A stretch of DNA of 34,100 bases from Klebsiella ornithinolytica NBRC 105727 = ATCC 31898 (lineage in GTDB: Bacteria; Pseudomonadota; Gammaproteobacteria; Enterobacterales; Enterobacteriaceae), in NCBI RefSeq assembly GCF_001598295.1, contig NZ_BCYR01000021.1, positions 1 through 34,100 on the forward strand, in the 5' to 3' direction. Positions 1-11,752 of this stretch are shown here, one piece after another. How positions within the stretch are numbered: position 1 is the first letter of the stretch; each line of letters starts with the position of its first letter. Both the position numbers and the translations under genes were made by a program. The notes under the pieces are model-generated. The model searched no databases, was not told the origin of the DNA, and saw only the letters and a program-made list of their open reading frames with translations.

Positions 1-186
1 CCTGCGGCGGCCCATCGGGTGACGGGCAGGAAGCCCGTCATACAAAATCGTCGGGAGCGATTTTTAACGTCGCCCGCGGTGGCCCGTAGGGTGACGGGCA
101 GGAAGCCCGTCATACAAAATTGCCGGGAGCGATTTTTAACGTCGCCCGCGGCGGCCCGTAGGGTGACGGGCAGGAAGCCCGTCATA
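1..186. repeat. 72-bp tandem repeat array, BIME/REP-like, cut by the window edge
   Basis: The same block recurs with an exact period of 72 bases: the core GACGGGCAGGAAGCCCGTCA starts at 21, 93 and 165. The third copy is cut short at about 184, where the map terminator begins, and the first copy runs off the left edge, so at least 2.5 copies exist. Copies differ at only a few bases. Each unit contains a perfect 7-bp stem GACGGGC/GCCCGTC with a 5-base loop (first copy 21-39) and a second, imperfect stem made from the GCGA and TCGC segments (57-60 with 70-73 in the first copy, extended by G:C pairs). Two hairpins per unit in tandem is the layout of bacterial interspersed mosaic elements, but I do not recognise the exact unit. 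Its position just downstream of map also fits an extragenic palindromic array. Confidence 0.85.
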
Positions 187-211
187 AAAAAGCCGGCGGT
201 CGCCGGCTTTT
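186..211 (-). terminator. Rho-independent terminator of map
   Basis: AGCCGGCG (191-198), a GT turn and CGCCGGCT (201-208) form an 8-bp GC-rich stem. On the minus strand it is followed by six Ts (complement of 186-191), and it begins only a few bases after the map stop codon. The plus strand has a shorter run, TTTT at 208-211, so it could act weakly in both directions. Confidence 0.85.
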
Positions 212-213
212 CG

Positions 214-1008
214 TTATGCGTCGTGCGAGATTATCGCCGGGATGGTGTCATCCTTACGTAACGTCAGAATTTCACAGCCGTTCTCTGTCACCACAATAGT
301 ATGCTCGTACTGCGCAGACAAGCTCCGGTCTTTGGTTTTCACCGTCCAGCCGTCTTTCATGCTGCGGATCTCTTTCTTACCGGCATTGACCATCGGTTCG
401 ATGGTAAAGGTCATGCCCGGCTTGAGCACCACATTGGTTTCAGGAGAGTCGTAGTGCAGCACCTGCGGTTCTTCATGGAAACCGCGACCGATACCGTGAC
501 CGCAATATTCACGCACCACCGAGAAACCTTCCGCTTCGACGAATTTCTGGATAGCTGCGCCGATCGCGCGCAGGTTGATTCCCGGCTTAACCATCTTCAG
601 GGCCAGATACAGGCTCTCCTGGGTGATGCGGCACAGACGCTCGCCGAGAATCGTCGGTTTGCCGACGATGAACATCCTGGAGGTGTCGCCGTGGAAATCA
701 TCCTTAATTACCGTGACATCAATGTTGACGATGTCGCCGTCTTTCAACAGTTTTTCGTCGTCCGGAATCCCGTGACAGACGACTTCGTTAATAGAGATGC
801 ACACGGATTTCGGGTAACCGTGGTAGCCGAGGCAGGCGGAGATCGCTTTCTGTTCGTTAACAATATAATCGTTACAGATGCGGTCCAGTTCGCCGGTACT
901 GACGCCCGGTTTAACGTAGGGTTCGATCATTTCCAGCACTTCAGCGGCCAGGCGGCCGGCGACGCGCATTTTTTCGATGTCTTCAGATGTCTTGATAGAT
1001 ATAGCCAT
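214..1008 (-). CDS. map: Methionine aminopeptidase, type I
   Basis: Removes the initiator methionine from nascent proteins in the cytosol, after deformylation, when the second residue is small. The 264-residue product has the same length as E. coli Map and the pita-bread fold signatures. Metal ligands fall at the known positions: Asp97 (in NIDV), Asp108 (in HGDTSR), a His in GHGIGR, a Glu in TIEPM and a C-terminal Glu in QYEHT; His79 lies in the substrate pocket. The ATG start at 1008 begins MAISIKT, as in E. coli. The gene is transcribed alone, divergently from rpsB, and ends at a strong hairpin terminator. It is intact and shows nothing unusual. Confidence 0.98.
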   Translation of the reverse strand: MAISIKTSEDIEKMRVAGRLAAEVLEMIEPYVKPGVSTGELDRICNDYIVNEQKAISACLGYHGYPKSVCISINEVVCHGIPDDEKLLKDGDIVNIDVTVIKDDFHGDTSRMFIVGKPTILGERLCRITQESLYLALKMVKPGINLRAIGAAIQKFVEAEGFSVVREYCGHGIGRGFHEEPQVLHYDSPETNVVLKPGMTFTIEPMVNAGKKEIRSMKDGWTVKTKDRSLSAQYEHTIVVTENGCEILTLRKDDTIPAIISHDA

Positions 1009-1041
1009 GGATTGTGTCCAGCTGTGTCGGTTTTTTCGACA

Positions 1042-1069
1042 ATAATAGAGTTATTCCTGCCAATGTTAA
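1042..1069 (-). promoter_or_regulatory. Candidate sigma-70 promoter for map
   Basis: Read on the minus strand, TTAACA (1069-1064) and TATTAT (1047-1042) are separated by 16 bases, giving 5/6 and 5/6 matches to the consensus. Transcription would begin near 1035, about 27 bases before the map start codon. This is inferred from sequence only. Confidence 0.5.
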
Positions 1070-1129
1070 CAGTCCGGGTGTCCTGGTGCCAAATTGAGAA
1101 TCATTAACAGCACTCAGCGTCAACAACAG

Positions 1130-1166
1130 TTGGTTTCCGATCGGGTTTTGTGGTATAAAGCGCGCC

Positions 1167-1167
<1 letters not shown>
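1130..1167 (+). promoter_or_regulatory. rpsB-tsf promoter with GC-rich discriminator
   Basis: TTGGTT (1130-1135), an 18-base spacer and TATAAA (1154-1159) are followed by the discriminator GCGCGCC (1160-1166). A GC-rich discriminator directly after the -10 box is typical of stringently controlled ribosomal promoters, which ppGpp and DksA repress. Start of transcription is expected around 1166-1168, leaving a leader of about 165 bases. Confidence 0.65.
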
Positions 1168-2055
<888 letters not shown>

Positions 2056-2057
<2 letters not shown>

Positions 2058-2118
2058 TAAGGTTTCACCCCTTATTAGTACCGTGTATGAATAGGGGCCC
2101 ATTTTCGGCCCCTTTTTT
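2056..2118 (+). terminator. Hairpin plus partial terminator between rpsB and tsf
   Basis: Two hairpins follow rpsB. The first, AATAAGG/CCTTATT (2056-2062 with 2070-2076), overlaps the stop codon. The second, AGGGGCC/GGCCCCT (2093-2099 with 2107-2113) with a 7-base loop, is followed by TTTTTT and looks like a true intrinsic terminator. Because tsf lies in the same operon and I see no strong promoter after it, this is likely an attenuating, leaky terminator that sets the S2 to EF-Ts ratio; the leakiness is inference. Confidence 0.75.
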
Positions 2119-2174
2119 CAATTTATACTGTTTGGCCCCCGGCCGGGCAGTTCACATCTCCCGAGGATTTAAGA

Positions 2175-3026
2175 ATGGCTGAAATTACCGCATCCCTGGT
2201 AAAAGAGCTGCGTGAGCGTACTGGCGCAGGCATGATGGATTGCAAAAAAGCGCTGACCGAAGCGAACGGCGACATTGAGCTGGCAATCGAAAACATGCGT
2301 AAATCCGGCGCAATCAAAGCGGCGAAAAAAGCAGGTAACGTTGCTGCTGACGGCGTGATCATCACTAAGATCGACGGTACCTACGGCATCATTCTGGAAG
2401 TTAACTGCCAGACTGACTTCGTTGCTAAAGATGGTGGTTTCCAGGCATTTGCTAATAAAGTACTGGACGCTGCGGTCGCTGGCAAAATCACCGACGTTGA
2501 AGTTCTGAAAGCACAGTTCGAAGAAGAGCGTGTTGCGCTGGTTGCTAAAATCGGTGAGAACATCAACATCCGTCGCGTGGCTTCCCTGGAAGGCGACGTT
2601 CTGGGTTCATACCAGCACGGCGCACGTATCGGTGTTCTGGTTGCGGCTAAAGGCGCTGACCAGGAGCTGGTTAAACAGCTGGCAATGCACATCGCAGCAA
2701 GCAAGCCGGAATTCGTTAAGCCGGAAGACGTTTCTGCTGAAGTGGTTGAGAAAGAGTACCAGGTTCAGCTGGACATCGCGATGCAGTCTGGTAAGCCGAA
2801 AGAAATCGCAGAGAAAATGGTTGAAGGCCGCATGAAGAAATTCACCGGCGAAGTTTCTCTGACCGGCCAGCCTTTCGTTATGGACCCGAGCAAATCTGTT
2901 GCTCAGCTGCTGAAAGAGCACAATGCCGACGTTACTGGCTTCATCCGCTTTGAAGTGGGCGAAGGCATCGAGAAAGTTGAGACTGACTTTGCAGCAGAAG
3001 TTGCTGCGATGTCCAAGCAGTCTTAA
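2175..3026 (+). CDS. tsf: Translation elongation factor Ts
   Basis: Guanine nucleotide exchange factor that releases GDP from EF-Tu so that it can bind GTP and aminoacyl-tRNA. The 283-residue product starts [21 protein letters not shown] and has the conserved MDCKKAL segment of the N-terminal UBA-like domain, followed by the TDFVA motif (family contact with EF-Tu, Asp and Phe) near residue 80 and the C-terminal dimerisation region. Length matches E. coli EF-Ts. The start is supported by CGAGG 8 bases upstream. It is the second gene of rpsB-tsf and ends at its own terminator. Confidence 0.99.
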   Translation: MAEITASLVKELRERTGAGMMDCKKALTEANGDIELAIENMRKSGAIKAAKKAGNVAADGVIITKIDGTYGIILEVNCQTDFVAKDGGFQAFANKVLDAAVAGKITDVEVLKAQFEEERVALVAKIGENINIRRVASLEGDVLGSYQHGARIGVLVAAKGADQELVKQLAMHIAASKPEFVKPEDVSAEVVEKEYQVQLDIAMQSGKPKEIAEKMVEGRMKKFTGEVSLTGQPFVMDPSKSVAQLLKEHNADVTGFIRFEVGEGIEKVETDFAAEVAAMSKQS

Positions 3027-3037
3027 TTTTCAAAAGG

Positions 3038-3062
3038 AGCCGCCTGAGGGCGGCTTCTTTTT
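3038..3062 (+). terminator. Rho-independent terminator of rpsB-tsf
   Basis: AGCCGCC (3038-3044), loop TGAG and GGCGGCT (3049-3055) form a 7-bp stem followed by TTCTTTTT. It starts 12 bases after the tsf stop and separates this operon from pyrH. Confidence 0.9.
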
Positions 3063-3071
3063 GTGCCCGTT

Positions 3072-3124
3072 TTGTAAATTCAGCTCATCGCTTATAGTGG
3101 CGGTGCTGAAAAGCGGCATACAAT
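3072..3124 (+). promoter_or_regulatory. Probable pyrH promoter region
   Basis: The 147-base gap between tsf and pyrH must hold a promoter, since a strong terminator precedes it. Two -10 candidates are visible: TATAGT (3093-3098), with TTGTAA 15 bases upstream, and TACAAT (3119-3124), with no clear -35. I cannot decide between them. Confidence 0.35.
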
Positions 3125-3173
3125 GTCGCCAGAATTAACTCATCTCACTCGTTGACAGTCTCAGGAAAGAAAC

Positions 3174-3899
3174 ATGGCTACCAATGCAAAACCCGTCTAC
3201 AAACGTATTCTGCTTAAGTTAAGTGGCGAAGCTCTGCAGGGTTCGGAAGGCTTCGGTATTGATGCAAGCATACTTGACCGTATGGCTCAGGAAATCAAAG
3301 AACTGGTTGAACTGGGTATTCAGGTTGGCGTAGTGATTGGTGGCGGTAACCTGTTCCGTGGTGCTGGGCTGGCGAAAGCGGGGATGAACCGCGTTGTGGG
3401 CGACCACATGGGCATGCTGGCAACGGTGATGAACGGTCTTGCGATGCGTGACTCACTTCATCGCGCCTATGTGAACGCTCGCCTGATGTCAGCGATTCCG
3501 CTGAATGGCGTGTGTGATAACTACAGCTGGGCGGAAGCCATCAGCCTGCTGCGTAACAATCGCGTCGTGATTCTTTCAGCAGGGACCGGTAACCCGTTCT
3601 TCACCACCGATTCCGCTGCCTGTCTGCGCGGTATTGAAATCGAAGCCGATGTTGTGCTGAAAGCCACCAAAGTCGACGGTGTGTTTACCGCTGACCCGGC
3701 CAAAGACCCGTCTGCCACCATGTACGATCAGCTGACCTACAGCGAAGTGCTCGATAAAGAACTGAAAGTCATGGATTTGGCCGCCTTTACCCTGGCGCGT
3801 GACCATAAATTGCCGATTCGCGTCTTCAACATGAACAAACCCGGCGCACTGCGTCGCGTGGTGATGGGCGAAAAAGAAGGCACATTGATTACGGAATAA
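3174..3899 (+). CDS. pyrH: UMP kinase
   Basis: Phosphorylates UMP to UDP with ATP in pyrimidine nucleotide synthesis; a hexameric enzyme of the amino acid kinase fold, activated by GTP and inhibited by UTP in E. coli. The 241-residue product has the ATP/phosphate-binding KLSGEAL segment near residue 17, the GGGN glycine loop near 58, [10 protein letters not shown] near 140 and the VDGVFTADP nucleotide-binding motif near 168. Length and ends match the E. coli enzyme. The ATG is preceded by AGGAAAG about 6 bases upstream. It sits between tsf and frr as in all enterobacteria. Confidence 0.98.
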   Translation: MATNAKPVYKRILLKLSGEALQGSEGFGIDASILDRMAQEIKELVELGIQVGVVIGGGNLFRGAGLAKAGMNRVVGDHMGMLATVMNGLAMRDSLHRAYVNARLMSAIPLNGVCDNYSWAEAISLLRNNRVVILSAGTGNPFFTTDSAACLRGIEIEADVVLKATKVDGVFTADPAKDPSATMYDQLTYSEVLDKELKVMDLAAFTLARDHKLPIRVFNMNKPGALRRVVMGEKEGTLITE

Positions 3900-3979
3900 T
3901 TCCCGTCAGCGCCAAATCCGGGTAATATTCCGCCTTACTTTCGCGGGCTTATTGCCCGGTGATTTGCATTAAACCTGAC

Positions 3980-3985
3980 TATACT
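3980..3985 (+). promoter_or_regulatory. Candidate -10 box for frr
   Basis: TATACT in the 150-base pyrH-frr gap, with a TG two bases upstream of it (3976-3977). I find no good -35 at the right distance: TTGCAT at 3964-3969 is only 10 bases away. A weak hairpin CGGGC/GCCCG (3944-3958) lies just upstream. Confidence 0.3.
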
Positions 3986-4049
3986 TAGCTCACTTTTACG
4001 GTGAGCGACCGTCTGGTCTGTCTGAGACAAGTTTTCAAGGATTCGTAAC

Positions 4050-4607
4050 GTGATTAGCGATATCAGAAAAGATGCTGAAGTACGCATGGAAAAATGCGTC
4101 GAAGCGTTCAAAACCCAAATCAGCAAAATACGCACGGGTCGTGCTTCTCCCAGCCTGCTGGATGGCATTGTCGTGGAATATTACGGCACGCCGACGCCTC
4201 TGCGTCAGCTGGCAAGCGTCACGGTAGAAGACTCCCGTACACTGAAAATCAACGTATTCGATCGCTCGATGAGCCCGGCCGTTGAGAAAGCGATCATGGC
4301 TTCCGATCTCGGTCTGAACCCGAGCTCTGCGGGTACCGACATCCGCGTTCCGCTGCCGCCGCTGACCGAAGAACGTCGTAAAGATCTGACTAAGATCGTG
4401 CGTGCCGAAGCCGAACAGGCTCGCGTGTCTGTCCGTAACGTGCGTCGTGATGCTAACGACAAAGTTAAAGCGCTGCTGAAAGACAAAGAGATCAGCGAAG
4501 ATGACGATCGCCGTTCTCAGGACGACGTGCAGAAAATGACTGACGCCGCCATTAAGAAAGTGGATGCGGCGCTGGCCGATAAAGAAGCGGAACTGATGCA
4601 GTTCTGA
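4050..4607 (+). CDS. frr: Ribosome recycling factor
   Basis: Works with EF-G to split the post-termination ribosome into subunits in the cytosol. The 185-residue product has the same length as E. coli RRF and starts [16 protein letters not shown]. The three-helix-bundle domain I shows the conserved [15 protein letters not shown] segment and the basic [13 protein letters not shown] segment that contacts the ribosome. The start codon is GTG, chosen because it gives the exact family N-terminus; AAGGA lies about 7 bases upstream. The gene has its own likely promoter and is followed by a 239-base gap before dxr. Confidence 0.98.
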   Translation: MISDIRKDAEVRMEKCVEAFKTQISKIRTGRASPSLLDGIVVEYYGTPTPLRQLASVTVEDSRTLKINVFDRSMSPAVEKAIMASDLGLNPSSAGTDIRVPLPPLTEERRKDLTKIVRAEAEQARVSVRNVRRDANDKVKALLKDKEISEDDDRRSQDDVQKMTDAAIKKVDAALADKEAELMQF

Positions 4608-4846
4608 TTCTCTGCCGATACGCTCGCCGCCCACTTTGATTGATGAGCTGCGGGCGTTAAGTCTGAAACGCCGTACAGAAGACCGAACGCTCAATTCCTG
4701 GGATTGTGTTAAAACGGTCGGCCCTGTAGCCTTTGGCACGCTTGCTGAAGGTGATAGACCGCCGATCTGCTCCCGGGTCATTGTGGCGTAAGGGCTTTCT
4801 GACGGCGTTTTTCTTTTTATCCTGTCTCAATTCTTCTGGACATCTC
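4608..4846 (+). other. frr-dxr intergenic region
   Basis: This 239-base gap has no believable gene. The reading frame of dxr stays open upstream to 4733, but that part does not resemble the Dxr family. No terminator with a local stem is visible; the T-rich run at 4808-4818 lacks one. A dxr promoter probably lies here, but I could not pick out a convincing -35/-10 pair. Confidence 0.5.
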
Positions 4847-6049
4847 ATGAAGCAATTAACCGTTCTCGGTTCGACCGGTTCAATTGGCTGCAGCACGCTG
4901 GATGTGGTGCGCCATAACCCCGATCGCTTTTCCATCGCCGCGCTGGTCGCAGGGAAAAATGTCGACCGCATGGTTGAACAATGTCTGGAATTTTTTCCCC
5001 GCTACGCGGTGATGGACGATGTACAAAGCGCCGACGCGCTGCGCATCCGCCTGCGTGAAAACGGTAGCCGCACTGACGTATTGAGCGGCCAGCAGGCTGC
5101 CGCTGAAGTGGCTGCGCTGGACGAAGTTGACCAGGTCATGGCGGCGATTGTGGGTGCTGCGGGGCTGGTGCCAACGCTGGCCGCCATCCGTGCCGGCAAA
5201 ACGGTGCTGCTGGCGAATAAAGAGTCGCTGGTCACCTGCGGACGTCTGTTTATGGATGCCGTACAGCAGTATGGTGCGCACCTGCTGCCCGTGGACAGCG
5301 AACATAACGCGATTTTTCAGAGTATGCCTGTAACCGTACAGCATAATCTTGGATACGCTGACTTAACGCAGAACGGCGTATCGTCGATTCTGCTGACCGG
5401 TTCCGGTGGTCCTTTCCGGGAAACGGCGATAGCGGAACTGGCGGCGATGACGCCGGATCAGGCCTGCCGTCACCCCAACTGGTCAATGGGACGCAAAATC
5501 TCTGTCGATTCCGCCACGATGATGAACAAAGGGCTGGAATATATCGAAGCCCGCTGGTTGTTCAACGCTTCAGCCCGGCAGATGGAAGTGCTGATCCATC
5601 CGCAGTCCGTCATTCACTCGATGGTGCGTTATCTTGACGGCAGCGTCATTGCACAGCTCGGCGAACCGGATATGCGTACGCCTATCGCCCATACGATGGG
5701 CTGGCCAGACCGCCTGAATTCTGGCGTGCCGGCGTTAGACTTCTGCCAGCTGAGCCAGCTGAGCTTTTCCGCGCCGGACTACGGGCGCTATCCGTGTCTC
5801 AAGCTGGCGATGGACGCATTTGATCAAGGTCAGGCGGCGACAACGGCACTGAATGCGGCCAACGAAATCTCCGTGGCGGCCTTCCTGGCTGAAGAGATTC
5901 GCTTTACCGATATTGCGGGAGTCAACCTGGCGGTACTGGATCAGCTGGCGCTTGATGAGCCGCAAAGCATTGATGAAGTGCTGGTTATTGATGCTCAGGC
6001 CAGGGTCGTTGCGCAGAAGCAGATAAAACATCTGACAACGCGGGGCTGA
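4847..6049 (+). CDS. dxr: 1-deoxy-D-xylulose 5-phosphate reductoisomerase
   Basis: Converts DXP to 2-C-methyl-D-erythritol 4-phosphate with NADPH and a divalent metal, the committed step of the MEP isoprenoid pathway and the target of fosmidomycin. The ATG at 4847 gives 400 residues starting [14 protein letters not shown], which is the Rossmann NADPH motif; E. coli has 398. [12 protein letters not shown] and [10 protein letters not shown] carry substrate and metal ligands near residues 125-155, and [21 protein letters not shown] forms the flexible active-site loop and following metal site. The longer frame that opens at 4733 lacks family support and was rejected. dxr feeds ispU downstream through farnesyl diphosphate. 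Confidence 0.97.
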   Translation: MKQLTVLGSTGSIGCSTLDVVRHNPDRFSIAALVAGKNVDRMVEQCLEFFPRYAVMDDVQSADALRIRLRENGSRTDVLSGQQAAAEVAALDEVDQVMAAIVGAAGLVPTLAAIRAGKTVLLANKESLVTCGRLFMDAVQQYGAHLLPVDSEHNAIFQSMPVTVQHNLGYADLTQNGVSSILLTGSGGPFRETAIAELAAMTPDQACRHPNWSMGRKISVDSATMMNKGLEYIEARWLFNASARQMEVLIHPQSVIHSMVRYLDGSVIAQLGEPDMRTPIAHTMGWPDRLNSGVPALDFCQLSQLSFSAPDYGRYPCLKLAMDAFDQGQAATTALNAANEISVAAFLAEEIRFTDIAGVNLAVLDQLALDEPQSIDEVLVIDAQARVVAQKQIKHLTTRG

Positions 6050-6071
6050 ACCTCCCGACACGTTGTGATAT

Positions 6072-6100
6072 TTGTGGGCGCTGGGCTTCGGTGATATAGT
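6072..6100 (+). promoter_or_regulatory. Candidate promoter downstream of dxr
   Basis: TTGTGG (6072-6077), a 17-base spacer and TATAGT (6095-6100), with TGA directly upstream of the -10 box (extended -10 element). Transcription would begin near 6106. It lies 23 bases after the dxr stop and could drive ispU and the genes after it, or the short RNA described next. Confidence 0.5.
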
Positions 6101-6105
6101 CTGCG

Positions 6106-6168
6106 CCACCCAATCGTTGCATTTTGTTGTAAAAGATTGTGGTGGCCGTGGAAAAACACGGCTTTTTT
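6106..6168 (+). ncRNA. Candidate leader or small RNA ending in an intrinsic terminator
   Basis: Immediately after the promoter above, 6106-6115 (CCACCCAATC) pairs with 6135-6145 (GATTG T GGTGG) in ten pairs with one bulged T. It is followed at once by a second hairpin GCCGTG/CACGGC (6145-6150 with 6157-6162) and TTTTTT (6163-6168), an intrinsic terminator. The whole unit is about 63 bases. It can be read as the dxr terminator, as an attenuator in front of ispU, or as a free small RNA. No known family is recognised. Confidence 0.45.
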
Positions 6169-6298
6169 GCGTAAAGCTTTGGGTTGTTCTCTGCGATTAG
6201 CTGTAGCTTCGGCACTGGATAAAAATGCGTATACAGCGCTGACCGGTTGCTCGCGTTTAGTGGCTTGGCTAATCCTTATTATGGACTTAAAACGCGTT

Positions 6299-7057
6299 AT
6301 GTTGTCTGCTAATCACACTGTCAGCGAAATATCGCCTGCGCATGGCTGTCGTCATGTCGCCATTATCATGGACGGCAACGGTCGTTGGGCGAAACAGCAA
6401 GGAAAAATTCGCGCATTCGGCCATAAAGCCGGGGCGAAGTCGGTTCGTCGCGCGGTCTCCTTCGCGGCGAACAATGGTATTGAAGCGTTGACGCTATATG
6501 CATTCAGCAGCGAGAACTGGAACCGCCCCGAGCAGGAAGTCAGTGCTCTGATGGAGCTGTTCGTTTGGGCGCTGGATAGCGAAGTGAAAAGCTTGCATCG
6601 GCATAACGTTCGTCTGCGGATCATCGGCGAGACGACGCGTTTTAATGCTCGCCTGCAGGAGCGTATCCGCAAAGCGGAAGCGCTGACGGAGAACAACACG
6701 GGCTTAACGCTGAATATTGCGGCGAACTACGGTGGGCGCTGGGATATTATTCAGGGTGTCCGCAATCTGGCCGAACAGGTTCAGAACGGGTTACTTCGGC
6801 CCGAACAGATCACGGAAGACATGCTGAGTCAGCAGGTCTGTATGCATGAACTGGCACCTGTAGATTTAGTTATTAGGACCGGGGGAGAGCATCGCATCAG
6901 TAATTTTTTGATTTGGCAAATTGCGTATGCCGAACTTTACTTTACCGATGTTCTTTGGCCCGATTTTGCTGAACAGGACTTTGAAGGTGCACTCCATGCC
7001 TTTGTTAATCGAGAGCGTCGTTTCGGCGGCACTGAGCCGGGTGGCAATCATGCCTGA
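6299..7057 (+). CDS. ispU: Undecaprenyl diphosphate synthase (cis-prenyltransferase)
   Basis: Adds eight isopentenyl units in cis to farnesyl diphosphate to make the C55 lipid carrier used for peptidoglycan, O-antigen and related polymers. The ATG at 6299 gives 252 residues (E. coli 253) and the family N-terminus ending HGCRHVAIIMDGNGRW, with catalytic Asp25. SSENW near residue 73, the RTGGEHRISNFL diphosphate-binding motif near 193 and the terminal RRFGG motif are present. Another in-frame ATG at 6281 would add six residues and cannot be excluded. The gene ends 12 bases before cdsA. Also named uppS. Confidence 0.96.
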   Translation: MLSANHTVSEISPAHGCRHVAIIMDGNGRWAKQQGKIRAFGHKAGAKSVRRAVSFAANNGIEALTLYAFSSENWNRPEQEVSALMELFVWALDSEVKSLHRHNVRLRIIGETTRFNARLQERIRKAEALTENNTGLTLNIAANYGGRWDIIQGVRNLAEQVQNGLLRPEQITEDMLSQQVCMHELAPVDLVIRTGGEHRISNFLIWQIAYAELYFTDVLWPDFAEQDFEGALHAFVNRERRFGGTEPGGNHA

Positions 7058-7069
7058 TGGGGGTCACTT

Positions 7070-7927
7070 TTGCTGAAGTATCGCCTGATATCGGCTTTCG
7101 TTTTAATCCCCGTGGTGATTGCGGCGCTTTTTCTGTTGCCGCCTGCGGGTTTTGCCATCGTCACGCTCGTGGTGTGTATGCTCGCTGCGTGGGAGTGGGG
7201 GCAATTTAGCGGTTTCACTTCAACTTCACAACGCATCTGGCTGGCGCTGCTGTGTGGCCTGCTACTGGCGTTGATGCTTTTCCTGATGCCGGAATATCAC
7301 TACGACGTTCATCAACCGTTGGTTGAGGGATCGCTCTGGGCGTCGTTTGGCTGGTGGATTGTGGCGCTGCTGCTGGTGCTTTCTTACCCGGCCTCCGCTG
7401 CTTTCTGGCGCAACTCGAAAGCGCTGCGTCTGATCTTTGGTATTCTGACCATCGTCCCGTTCTTCTGGGGCATGCTGGCGCTGCGCGCCTGGCATTATGC
7501 GGATAACCATTACAGCGGCGCGCTGTGGCTGCTGTACGTGATGATTCTGGTCTGGGGCGCGGATTCTGGCGCCTATATGTTTGGCAAGATGTTCGGCAAG
7601 CATAAGCTGGCACCGAAAGTGTCTCCGGGTAAAACCTGGCAGGGGTTCTTCGGCGGCCTGGTGACGGCAGCGGTCATCTCCTGGGCCTACGGTCAGTGGG
7701 CGAATCTGGATGTTACCCCAACGGTATTACTGGTGTGTTCCGTTGTTGCGGCACTGGCATCGGTGCTGGGCGATCTGACAGAGAGTATGTTTAAGCGAGA
7801 GGCCGGCATTAAGGATAGCGGTCATCTGATTCCCGGACACGGTGGAATACTGGATCGTATCGATAGCCTGACGGCGGCGGTACCGGTGTTTGCTTGTCTG
7901 CTATTGTTGGTCTTCAGGACGATTTGA
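7070..7927 (+). CDS. cdsA: Phosphatidate cytidylyltransferase (CDP-diglyceride synthase)
   Basis: Makes CDP-diacylglycerol from phosphatidic acid and CTP, the branch-point precursor of all the phospholipids, in the inner membrane. The 285-residue product has the same length as E. coli CdsA, several hydrophobic segments, and the CDP-alcohol signature near the C-terminus, roughly residues 235-265, with SMFKRxxxIKDSGxxxPGHGGxxDRxDS. The start is TTG at 7070: it gives [10 protein letters not shown], as in E. coli, with GGGGG 7 bases upstream. The rare start probably limits expression. The stop is 11 bases before the rseP ATG. Confidence 0.96.
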   Translation: MLKYRLISAFVLIPVVIAALFLLPPAGFAIVTLVVCMLAAWEWGQFSGFTSTSQRIWLALLCGLLLALMLFLMPEYHYDVHQPLVEGSLWASFGWWIVALLLVLSYPASAAFWRNSKALRLIFGILTIVPFFWGMLALRAWHYADNHYSGALWLLYVMILVWGADSGAYMFGKMFGKHKLAPKVSPGKTWQGFFGGLVTAAVISWAYGQWANLDVTPTVLLVCSVVAALASVLGDLTESMFKREAGIKDSGHLIPGHGGILDRIDSLTAAVPVFACLLLLVFRTI

Positions 7928-7938
7928 CGGAAGGTTTT

Positions 7939-9291
7939 ATGCTAAGCGTTCTCTGGAATTTGGCTGCCTTTATCATTGCGCTGGGCGTATTGATCACCGT
8001 GCATGAGTTTGGCCATTTCTGGGTGGCTCGTCGCTGCGGCGTTCGCGTTGAACGCTTTTCCATCGGCTTTGGTAAAGCGTTATGGCGACGTTTTGACAAG
8101 CAGGGAACGGAATTCGTCATCGCTCTTATTCCACTCGGCGGCTATGTCAAAATGCTCGACGAACGCGTCGAGCCGGTGGCGCCTGAGATGCGCCACTACG
8201 CTTTCAATAACAAAACCGTTGGCCAGCGTGCGGCCATCATTGCCGCTGGTCCTGTCGCGAACTTCATTTTTGCCATCTTTGCCTACTGGCTGGTGTTTAT
8301 CATCGGTGTCCCTGGTATCCGTCCGGTTGTTGGTGAAATAGTACCCGACTCGATTGCCGCACACGCACAAATTGCAAAAGGAACGGAACTTAAAGCGATA
8401 GATGGCATCGAAACGCCTGATTGGGATGCAGTGCGTATGGCGCTGGTCTCGAAGATAGGCGACGAGCAAACAATAGTTACGGTCGCCCCTTTCGGGAGCA
8501 GTCAGCGCCAGGATAAAATCCTCGATCTGCGGCACTGGGCGTTTGAGCCGGATAAACAAGATCCGGTGACATCGCTGGGTATTCAGCCTCGCAGCGCGCA
8601 GATTGATACGGTGCTGGCTGAAGTACAATCTGGTTCGGCGGCGCAGAAGGCCGGTTTGCAAGCGGGCGACAGGATCGTTAAAGTCGATGGTCAACCGTTA
8701 ACGCAGTGGATGACGTTTGTAAATCTGGTGCGTGATAATCCGGGTAAGGCGCTGATTCTGGACATCGAGCGACAGGGGAGTCCCTTGTCTGTTACGCTGA
8801 CGCCAGATAGCCGATCCGCAAAAGGTAAAGCCGAAGGGTTTGCAGGGGTCGTACCTAAGGTCATCCCGCTGCCTGATGAATATAAAACAGTGCGTCAGTA
8901 CGGGCCGTTTGCCGCCATTGCTGAAGCCACGGATAAAACCTGGCAACTGATGTCATTAACCGTCAGGATGCTGGGTAAATTGATAACCGGTGATGTCAAA
9001 CTGAACAACCTCAGCGGGCCGATTTCTATCGCCCAGGGGGCTGGAATGTCAGCGGAGTTTGGATTGATTTACTATCTGATGTTCCTTGCGCTGATTAGCG
9101 TGAACCTCGGAATAATCAATCTGTTCCCGCTTCCCGTCCTGGACGGGGGGCACCTGCTATTTTTGGCGATTGAAAAGCTGAAGGGCGGGCCGGTATCCGA
9201 GCGAGTTCAAGACTTTAGTTATCGCATTGGCTCAATACTGCTGGTGTTGTTAATGGGGCTTGCACTTTTCAATGATTTCTCTCGGTTGTAA
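7939..9291 (+). CDS. rseP: Site-2 protease RseP, activator of sigma-E
   Basis: Intramembrane zinc metalloprotease that cuts the anti-sigma factor RseA after DegS, freeing sigma-E during outer-membrane stress; it also clears remnant signal peptides. From the ATG at 7939 the protein has 450 residues, the E. coli length. The first membrane segment carries HEFGH (His22, Glu23, His26). Two periplasmic PDZ domains follow; the second contains the [15 protein letters not shown] carboxylate loop. The last membrane region carries [12 protein letters not shown] with the third zinc ligand Asp. The frame is open upstream to 7894, but that overlaps the end of cdsA and lacks family support. GGAAGG precedes the ATG. 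It sits directly before bamA. Confidence 0.98.
   Translation: MLSVLWNLAAFIIALGVLITVHEFGHFWVARRCGVRVERFSIGFGKALWRRFDKQGTEFVIALIPLGGYVKMLDERVEPVAPEMRHYAFNNKTVGQRAAIIAAGPVANFIFAIFAYWLVFIIGVPGIRPVVGEIVPDSIAAHAQIAKGTELKAIDGIETPDWDAVRMALVSKIGDEQTIVTVAPFGSSQRQDKILDLRHWAFEPDKQDPVTSLGIQPRSAQIDTVLAEVQSGSAAQKAGLQAGDRIVKVDGQPLTQWMTFVNLVRDNPGKALILDIERQGSPLSVTLTPDSRSAKGKAEGFAGVVPKVIPLPDEYKTVRQYGPFAAIAEATDKTWQLMSLTVRMLGKLITGDVKLNNLSGPISIAQGAGMSAEFGLIYYLMFLALISVNLGIINLFPLPVLDGGHLLFLAIEKLKGGPVSERVQDFSYRIGSILLVLLMGLALFNDFSRL
8385..8412 (+). promoter_or_regulatory. Candidate sigma-E promoter inside rseP, driving bamA
   Basis: GGAACTT (8385-8391), 16 bases, then TCGAA (8408-8412). The -35 is a perfect sigma-E match and the -10 is close to the TCTGA/TCAAA type. 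bamA and skp are known sigma-E targets in E. coli, with promoters inside the preceding gene, so position and sequence agree. The assignment is inferred. Confidence 0.45.
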
Positions 9292-9304
9292 GAGAGTTTG
9301 TTAG

Positions 9305-11752
<2,448 letters not shown>

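Noticed and set aside
1..210. CRISPR array
   Set aside because: Period is constant at 72 bases with no variable spacers; the whole unit repeats, and no cas genes are near.
19..261. Open frame coding a 24-residue repeat protein at the left edge
   Set aside because: It arises because the 72-bp repeat length is divisible by three; it runs through the map terminator, has no ribosome-binding site and consists of hairpin sequence.
301..1107. 268-residue plus-strand frame opposite map
   Set aside because: Fully antisense to map; composition and lack of motifs mark it as a shadow.
4035..4781. 248-residue minus-strand frame opposite frr
   Set aside because: Antisense to an intact essential gene, without motifs or a start site.
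4733..4846. N-terminal extension of dxr
   Set aside because: The frame is open, but Dxr proteins start at [14 protein letters not shown]; the added residues do not fit the family.
6137..6298. N-terminal extension of ispU
   Set aside because: It would start inside the terminator hairpin and adds 54 residues not found in the family.
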